DNA of 5,731 nt, taken from the NCBI GenBank assembly GCA_009923965.1, contig RFSL01000067.1, positions 1 to 5,731 on the forward strand, written 5' to 3'. Position numbers and translations under genes: made by a program. The stretch comes from Flavobacteriia bacterium (GTDB lineage: Bacteria; Bacteroidota; Bacteroidia; Flavobacteriales_D; Crocinitomicaceae). Numbering within the stretch: the first letter of the stretch is position 1; each line of letters opens with the position of its first letter. The notes under the pieces are model-generated. The model searched no databases and had not been told where the DNA came from. It saw nothing but the letters and a program-made list of their open reading frames with translations. Positions 1-5,731 of this stretch are shown here, one piece after another.

Positions 1-2008
1 TTCCTTGGAAATCAATTATTTGATATGAAGATATAGTTGTAGCATCCACATGTAAATTTATTTCATCCTTGCTTGGATTTGGATAAGTAATAAATCCATT
101 GTTTAATAATTCATTAATAGATGCCTCACACGCTAATGGTTCATAGGTCATATTTGAAAAATTAACAAAACATGCATAATCAATACTATCAACAAATGGA
201 TTTCTATTATTTTGAAGAGAGTCAACAAAATCATTTCTTGCAATTTCCCAATTATCTGGCGGATCTTGAAAATGCCACTGCTTTAGTAAATATTGATTTT
301 GATAACTTGGTAATGCCCAGCTATTTCCGCTAATGGTTGTATAGCAAATTGCTTCATACATCATTGCTCTTGCCGCATCTCCTTTGTGTTCGTCTCTTGG
401 TTCGAAGACAGTCTGTCCATTTGCATCAGTTCCAAATTTAGATCCTAAATAAGTTGATGTTACATTTACAACAATACCTAAGGCATTATTACTCCGTACA
501 ATATTTACATCATTTAAATTCGTAGGAAATAAATGGTGATAATCGCTATATTCTGGTAAAGCAGTTGCAGGATTTGTAGGCATCCAACTATGACAGTAAG
601 TATGCTCTCGGCTATAACCATTCGATGTCCAATCAAAAGGTTCAGTATAAATTTTATTTTCTCCGCTATAAACGCAGGTTACGACTCTTCTATCTAATGT
701 TGTATCTCGCGCTTCAAATGAATAAATCATGGTATTGGCGTAATAGCTATAATATTGTACTTGATGAGGATTTACCAAAGCATGTAAATTATTCGCAAAT
801 GAGGAATTCCCTGTGTTTAAAGTACTATAATAAGATGCAGGAAGCATTGAGGCAGGAGTTGTACTATTTCCTAACAATGGAGCCGTTGTATTATAGTTCC
901 TAAAATTATTGGGGCCATTATAAGTATAAACAGCAAAATAATAAGTTGTTCCTGCAATAATATTATTTGGCGTAAAAGACGTTGAATTTCGGCTAAAAAC
1001 AACCTGTGCATCACCAACAATGTCGCCTCTTTGATAAACTGTTCCATCTACAGGCACTCCCGTTATTGGGGAACCTTTTTTCCTCAGCACAAGATAACCA
1101 TCAACAGCTGCTGTTCCTGTAAAAGAAGCATTTATTCTGTATGTTTTTACATTTGAGAAAGCTAAATTAGTAGCTTGTGAACTTGGTTCTGTTGCAAGAG
1201 TACCTCCAACACCATATAAATTTACGATATAAGAAGCTTCATCTGCATCATTACTTGCAATCGTTAAAACTGCAGTCCTGGTTCCAGAAGCAGCGGGTGT
1301 AAAATTTAAAACTAAATTACCGGTTGCTGTAGCTAAAACAGTTGAAGGAAAAGAAGCAACAGAAAAATCAGCTGCATTTGTTCCAGAAATTGTAGCTGAA
1401 GCAATATTCAATGTATTTAAAGTTCCAAGATTCTCAATTATAAAGGTTGTAGGGGTCATTGTTGCAACTGGAGAACTTGCATAATAAGTTCCGCCAGAAA
1501 CAATTGTTGTTGCTCCTTGTTTCACATTAATTTCTTGTGCAGGTGTTGCTGCGCCAACAGTTATATTTACATCGTCAACCCCGATATTTCCAGTAACTTT
1601 ATTCGTATAGATAAAGCGGATAAATCTTGTTGTTGCTAAAGGCACATCTGTAAACATTGTATAAGTTGCACTCGGCGGTGAAGTATGAGAATGTAAGGTT
1701 GTCCATACAGTTCCTAAATTCGATTCTTCAACAGTAAAGGTGCCCCCAGCAAAACTATTTCCTGTAAGATAATAAGTTAAATTTCCAGCATTGCTATTAA
1801 AGTTGATAAGCAAGTAATCTCCTGTATTGTCAAATTTCATGGCGGGAGCTGTATTTCCAGAAGCAGCATAAAACATAGTTCCAGATTCACTCCAGCCTGT
1901 CGGGAGAATTGAAGTTGTAAAACTCCAACTTGTTGGTAAAACAGCTTGAGTATTTCCCATAAAACTTAGTAGAACTAATAATACGGTAAAGTCGATATTT
2001 TTTTTCAT
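1..2008 (-). CDS. Secreted endonuclease I family nuclease with choice-of-anchor D-like and Fn3-like modules and a T9SS sorting domain (3' end cut off by window)
   Basis: Predicted secreted non-specific DNA/RNA endonuclease of the endonuclease I (EndA/NucM/Vvn) family. The frame is open from ATG 2008 to the left edge, 669 codons, with no stop. Residues 1-22 form a signal peptide (MKKN, then a hydrophobic run, ending NTQA). Residues about 25-150 look like a beta-sandwich adhesion module. Residues about 155-268 resemble a choice-of-anchor D/ASH-like domain (ISGTNAADF, SGTRTAVLTIASNDADE). Residues about 272-388 are fibronectin III-like. The nuclease domain spans about 391-625: REHTYCHSW (467-475) carries the expected metal-ligand Glu468 and general-base His469; SDYHHLFPT (488-496) is followed by NDVNIVRSN (499-507), with Asn502 a likely second metal ligand; then FEPRDEHKGDAARAMMY (534-550) and NNRNPFVD (599-606). 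YPNPS (642-646) opens a T9SS type A domain, of which roughly 40-50 residues lie outside the window. Start choice: signal peptide directly after the ATG, with A at -3 and -6. It follows the receptor gene by 40 bp. Its nucleic-acid substrate is inferred from the family. Confidence 0.92.
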   Translation of the reverse strand, partial: MKKNIDFTVLLVLLSFMGNTQAVLPTSWSFTTSILPTGWSESGTMFYAASGNTAPAMKFDNTGDYLLINFNSNAGNLTYYLTGNSFAGGTFTVEESNLGTVWTTLHSHTSPPSATYTMFTDVPLATTRFIRFIYTNKVTGNIGVDDVNITVGAATPAQEINVKQGATTIVSGGTYYASSPVATMTPTTFIIENLGTLNTLNIASATISGTNAADFSVASFPSTVLATATGNLVLNFTPAASGTRTAVLTIASNDADEASYIVNLYGVGGTLATEPSSQATNLAFSNVKTYRINASFTGTAAVDGYLVLRKKGSPITGVPVDGTVYQRGDIVGDAQVVFSRNSTSFTPNNIIAGTTYYFAVYTYNGPNNFRNYNTTAPLLGNSTTPASMLPASYYSTLNTGNSSFANNLHALVNPHQVQYYSYYANTMIYSFEARDTTLDRRVVTCVYSGENKIYTEPFDWTSNGYSREHTYCHSWMPTNPATALPEYSDYHHLFPTNLNDVNIVRSNNALGIVVNVTSTYLGSKFGTDANGQTVFEPRDEHKGDAARAMMYEAICYTTISGNSWALPSYQNQYLLKQWHFQDPPDNWEIARNDFVDSLQNNRNPFVDSIDYACFVNFSNMTYEPLACEASINELLNNGFITYPNPSKDEINLHVDATTISSYQIIDFQG

Positions 2009-2009
2009 G

Positions 2010-2048
<39 letters not shown>

Positions 2049-2050
<2 letters not shown>

Positions 2051-4796
2051 AGAACCCAACTTTGAGTCCCATACTAAACCTTCTTCCCATTCCAACAAAT
2101 ACTGTTGAAGTAGCGCCATTAAAGTTAGCACCATTTTGTGCATCTGAAATATAAATAGTATTAGCAATATTCATCATTCCACCAGTAAAAGTAAAATTTA
2201 TTTTTTCATAGGTGATATCGTAACCAAAGTTTAGATCTAAAAGTCCATAGCTTGGCATTTTCCATGATTCTCTGTTGATATTCTTACCTGTTAGCGCAAG
2301 TGGATCAAAATTTGAATAGTTTTTATCAAAATAGGTGAATCTTAATTTAAAATATAGATTTTTAATGATTTCATAGCGAAGACTAGTCCCTAATTGCACC
2401 TGAGCAGCATCGCCAACATGCACATTGTCTGCGCCAAAATAAAATGAAGTAACTATAATATTATTATTATCAACAATATTTACAAGTGTTGAGTCTTTAC
2501 TGTTTGTTATTGTTTTCCAATCTCCAAGAGACACCAAACCTTCAAAATCAAGATTTGGTAAAATTTTATAAATAAAATCGATTTCAATTCCTCTGTGAAG
2601 TGCGTCTAATCCATTGATGTTGTATGAAAATGTTCCATCAGGGGTAACAACCGTTGGCGTATTTTGTGGTGGTTTGTTTCTCCATAAAGTGTAATACATA
2701 TTTAAATTAGAAGAGAATCTTTTACTCTTGTGACCATAACCCAATTCAAAAGATGAAACTTCTTGATTTTTTATTTGCAAGAATTCTATGTTGTTATTAT
2801 CAAATACAGCATTCATTTTTGGAGCAATGCTTAAATATCCCAGGTTACAAAAAATATTTTCATGTGAATTGATATTGTAATTCATCCCAGCTTTAATTGT
2901 TGCTCCCGAAAACCATTTTTGATCAGTAGTTGCAAATCGTGCTTGAGTTGAATTATTGTTGTATGAAACACCATTATAAACTAGTGTATCACCATAACCA
3001 ACGGCTTGAACCAATGTTGTATCTGAAAGCACAAGATCTTTCTTCTTAAAGTAATCAGTTCTTTGATAACCAGTCATATTGAATGAGGAGGTTAAAAAAG
3101 AACTCCATTTGTCTTTCTTGTATTCAATTTGTCCAAAAAACCCTGCCCATTTTACAGTTGCATCGTTGTGATAAGCAATTTTATCTCCAACACGTTTCAT
3201 ATAATAAGATGTATTTCCTGCGCCTACTGGTTGATTTTGATTATCAGAATCGATTGCGTAGTCTCCACCCATTAGATCATAAACTGATTGGTAATGTGCT
3301 CCTTTGTAATACCGTGCATCAACTCCAAACATACTTGAAAGACTATTGCTAAGCTTATAATTAAATGTTGACAATAGACCAAACCACTTATGATCGTTAT
3401 TTTTTGAGCTTAAATAATTACTCGACGCATGCTCAGTATCACTGGGATAATCTAAATTTATTTTATTGAGATCGTAAACCCCTTGAATGTCATACAAGCC
3501 ATTTGTTGAATCCCTATCCGCTAAAGTAGTTTTCATTTGGGTGCCTCCACCTTTCCCAATTGAAACATAGGTTACAGTTGTGAGATTTATTTTTTCATTT
3601 GGGTTGTATGAATGTGTAAGATTAAACTGAGGTTTATGAAAGAAATTAATTTTCTCATTAAATTCTTCTCCATTTAACATCCCGTAATTGGGATTGTAGC
3701 GAATACCTCTTGCTCCTTGCGAAGTAGTTGTAAACTGTGAACTACTTACTAATGCTATTGAATCCAGTGATTGTTGGTAATTTATCCCAGATCTTTCAGC
3801 TAATCCTTTATCTATAACTGCTATTGGTAAACGAGTAGTTCTTTGACCATGTGACTGGGGAGCGCCATTCACACCAAAGCTCAATAAATGTTTATCAAAT
3901 TTCTTTTGAACTTTCATAAAATAAGAATAAGCATCATCAAATGTTGCATCTGCATAACTTGTACCCCATTTTTTTGATCCTGCAATGGTTATTCCCCAGT
4001 TGCCCTTTAACAAACCCGTATTATATCCAAATGCTGTTTTAAAAAGACCATAACCGTTGACTTCTTGTTTAATTGAAGTGCTCATTTTAGAATCTATTCC
4101 CTTGGTTACAATATTCATTGTTCCGCCAACAGAAACAATCGATAATTTAGAAGCTCCTAAACCCCTTTGCACTTGCATGTAGCGCGTAATATCTCCAATT
4201 CCATCCCAGTTACTCCAGTAAACTTGACCATTTTCCATGTCATTTACAGGAACACCATCTACTAAAACAGCAATATTTCGTTGGTCAAATCCACGAATTG
4301 ACACACGGGCATCACCCACGCCACCACCTTGTTCGGTAGCATAAGCTCCTGGAGTAGAGTTAAGAACCATTGGTAAATCCCTTGTTCCTAATTCTTCAGC
4401 AATTTGCTTAGAACTTAAAGTTGAGAAAGCAATAGGTGTTTCACGTGCTTTTGCTATTTCTGCTTTTACAACTACCTCATCAATTAACTTTTCGATAGGT
4501 GATAGCGTTAGATCAATTTTTAAAGCGGTACTTCCTGCTTGAATAATTTTAATTAAGGTGTCATAGCCAAAGTAACTAACTTTTAGATTATGAGAGGTGT
4601 TTGCAGCAACTGATAAGACATAATTCCCATCAATATTTGTTTTTGTTATTAGCGTATTACCACAAACTATTCGAACACCAATAAGAGTTTCTTTGGTGTA
4701 CTTATCATAAACAGTTCCGCTTAGTTGTATTTTTGACTGCCCAAAAGAAACAGACAAAACAAAAGTATAAACTACAACGAGTACTAATTTTTTCAT
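2049..4796 (-). CDS. TonB-dependent outer-membrane receptor with carboxypeptidase-regulatory-like N-terminal domain
   Basis: Complete 915-residue outer-membrane beta-barrel transporter, energised by TonB-ExbBD, for uptake of a ligand too large or scarce for porins. Residues 1-20 are a signal peptide (MKKLVLVVV, ending SFGQ). Residues about 23-100 form a CarboxypepD_reg-like beta-sandwich (LSGTVYDKYTKETLIGVRI, then NIDGNYVLSV), typical of Bacteroidota receptors. DEVVVKA (106-112) sits where the TonB box is expected. The plug spans about 118-233, with VSIRGFDQRNIAVLVDGVPV (165-184), GQVYWSNWDG (190-199), MQVQRGLGASKL (207-218) and VGGTMNIVTKG (223-233). The rest is barrel strands rich in aromatic residues, ending GMGRRFSMGLKVGF with the terminal Phe usual for outer-membrane barrels. 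It is shorter than typical SusC proteins (about 1000 residues) and no SusD gene lies beside it here, so a stand-alone receptor is more likely than a SusCD glycan importer. The ligand cannot be read from sequence; the neighbouring nuclease suggests nucleic-acid products, but iron complexes or other ligands are equally possible. No Shine-Dalgarno is visible; the leader is T-rich. Confidence 0.95.
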
Positions 4797-4813
4797 ATAA
4801 AAAATATAGCTGC

Positions 4814-4836
4814 TAAGTTATAAATGAAGTAACTTA
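4814..4836 (-). other. AT-rich inverted repeat in the spacer before the receptor gene (possible weak attenuator or processing hairpin)
   Basis: TAAGTTA (4814-4820) and TAACTTA (4830-4836) are exact reverse complements separated by 9 bases, so RNA from either strand could form a 7-bp stem. On the transcribed (minus) strand the stem is followed, after about 9 bases, by six T residues (4804-4799) immediately before the receptor ATG. The stem holds only one G-C pair and the T run is not adjacent, so an efficient intrinsic terminator is unlikely. A partial attenuator, an RNA-processing site or chance in AT-rich DNA are all possible. It overlaps TAACTTAG (4820-4813, minus strand), which differs at one position from the Bacteroidota -7 promoter element TAnnTTTG, but I see no matching -33 TTG. 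Confidence 0.3.
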
Positions 4837-4837
4837 T

Positions 4838-5731
4838 TTATTGAATAATGATGTTTGCTTGAGCAATGGAAGCATCTGAAAAATACAATCTAACAGAATA
4901 AATTCCTTTAGTTAGAAGACTAGAATCAATGGTGCTTAACTTCGTATTGCTTGATTTTTTTTCACGTATAACAACTTGTCCTAAAATATTCACAACTTCA
5001 ATAAATTCTAATGACTCAGAACTTGAAATATTAAAAAGACCATCAGCTGATGGATTAGGATATATTACAAAAGACACACTATTTGCTAAGTCACTTATTC
5101 CTGATATGCAAGAACAAACATGCGTTCCAAGATTAGACCAAGTATTTTGTGGTAAAGAATCCCATTCATTAGAAACAATAAATGTTGTAGGATTAGCGCT
5201 TACTCCTATTTGAACAGTTGCTTTACGAACTAAGGTATGATTTTCTGTCCAAACTGCTCCGACAGAACCATCATAAGGAAATACATCACCCCATCCACTT
5301 GAAGAAGTAATAGAAGCTTGACCGGTTTTTCCTAGAAGATCAATCATTATTGAACCATTAAACAATGCTATGGCATCGTTTCCATTCATATAAGTTGGTG
5401 CAGGATAAACACCATCTAATTGATCCGCCATTGCTTGTAAAATTGGGTCACAAGCTGGAGAAGAAGTTGATGTAGTAATCTGACCATTTGCAATAACAAA
5501 GGCAGAATTAGCCGCAATTGACCCGGATAAATTTAAAACACCTCCAGCAGCAGAAGTTCCAGATCCATTTGAAAAACGTTCAATACGATAACCTGATAAA
5601 TCGATTGCAGAAGCTGTTGGATTGTATATTTCTAATGCTTTATTATTTCCTGAGCCTTCAACATATTCAGAAATAAATAATTGACTACAATTTTGAGCAA
5701 AAGAAAAAGTTGCCGCAAAAAATGATAATAA
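4838..5731 (-). CDS. Secreted lamin-tail-domain protein with T9SS type A sorting domain (5' end cut off by window)
   Basis: Predicted cell-surface or secreted protein of unknown activity. The frame is open from the right edge to the TAA at 4840-4838, giving 297 visible residues. The first 13 (LLSFFAATFSFAQ) are the hydrophobic core and cleavage end of a signal peptide, so only a handful of residues and the start codon are missing; the internal Met at 5431 is not the start. Residues about 18-204 form one lamin-tail (LTD) domain: LFISEYVEGSGNNKALEIYN (18-37), DLSGY (44-48), NGNDAIALFNG (116-126), IDLLGKTGQ (130-138), HTLVRK (165-170), NEW (188-190) and the closing LGTH (201-204). LTD domains of this kind are often fused to bacterial extracellular nucleases; here no catalytic domain follows. 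Cysteines 15, 94, 206 and 208 could form disulfides. FVIYPNPSADG (221-231) opens the complete T9SS sorting domain, ending NIIIQ. It is the first gene of the three, 41 bp upstream of the receptor. A binding or adhesive role is inferred, not shown. Confidence 0.9.
   Translation of the reverse strand, partial: LLSFFAATFSFAQNCSQLFISEYVEGSGNNKALEIYNPTASAIDLSGYRIERFSNGSGTSAAGGVLNLSGSIAANSAFVIANGQITTSTSSPACDPILQAMADQLDGVYPAPTYMNGNDAIALFNGSIMIDLLGKTGQASITSSSGWGDVFPYDGSVGAVWTENHTLVRKATVQIGVSANPTTFIVSNEWDSLPQNTWSNLGTHVCSCISGISDLANSVSFVIYPNPSADGLFNISSSESLEFIEVVNILGQVVIREKKSSNTKLSTIDSSLLTKGIYSVRLYFSDASIAQANIIIQ

Noticed and set aside
625..903. Plus-strand open frame of 92 codons
   Set aside because: It lies wholly antisense to the nuclease catalytic region, whose conserved motifs fix the true frame on the minus strand; its translation shows no recognisable domain.
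3083..3352. Plus-strand open frame of 89 codons
   Set aside because: Antisense to the middle of the receptor barrel; no domain, signal peptide or credible start context.
4797..4837. Strong intrinsic terminator between lamin-tail gene and receptor
   Set aside because: The stem has only one G-C pair and the T run is about nine bases away from it.
4790..4850. Promoter for the receptor based on TAACTTAG resembling TAnnTTTG
   Set aside because: One mismatch in a very AT-rich region and no properly spaced -33 TTG; not enough to call.
4929..5213. Plus-strand open frame of 94 codons
   Set aside because: Antisense to the lamin-tail and sorting-domain coding sequence, which is well supported by motifs; it looks like a shadow frame.
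4838..5431. Lamin-tail gene starting at the internal ATG at 5431
   Set aside because: The same frame stays open to the right edge and encodes the first half of the LTD domain and most of a signal peptide, so this Met is internal.
5687..5731. Lipoprotein signal (lipobox) because of the Cys two residues after the hydrophobic segment
   Set aside because: The sequence AQNC does not match the L-[AS]-[GA]-C lipobox; SPase I cleavage after AQ plus the T9SS sorting domain fits better.

Overview
The window looks like chromosomal DNA from a member of the Bacteroidota, most likely a flavobacterium-like aquatic or soil organism. The evidence is AT-rich DNA, two proteins with type IX secretion system (T9SS) type A C-terminal sorting domains, a TonB-dependent receptor with the Bacteroidota-style carboxypeptidase-regulatory-like N-terminal extension, and A/T-rich leaders without clear Shine-Dalgarno sequences. 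This placement is inferred from protein families, not from a marker gene.

All genes lie on the minus strand, so transcription runs from high to low coordinates. The order is: (i) 5731-4838, a secreted lamin-tail-domain protein with a T9SS sorting domain, whose first few codons lie beyond the right edge; (ii) 4796-2049, a complete 915-residue TonB-dependent outer-membrane receptor; (iii) 2008-1, a multidomain secreted endonuclease I-family nuclease that runs off the left edge inside its T9SS sorting domain. This last frame is open for 669 codons. The two spacers are only 41 bp (4797-4837) and 40 bp (2009-2048), so the three genes are probably one operon. No stretch longer than 300 bp lacks a gene.

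The second spacer is almost entirely a perfect tetranucleotide tandem repeat, (TTTA)n, about ten copies. It begins inside the receptor stop codon and ends one base before the nuclease ATG. The first spacer holds a small AT-rich inverted repeat that is at best a weak attenuator.

Taken together, two surface or secreted proteins (one a predicted nuclease, the other carrying a domain often fused to extracellular nucleases) flank a TonB-dependent transporter. A plausible but unproven reading is a surface system that degrades extracellular DNA and imports the products. The protein families themselves are ordinary. The items worth a second look are the repeat at the nuclease start and the co-location of nuclease, lamin-tail protein and receptor without a visible SusD partner.
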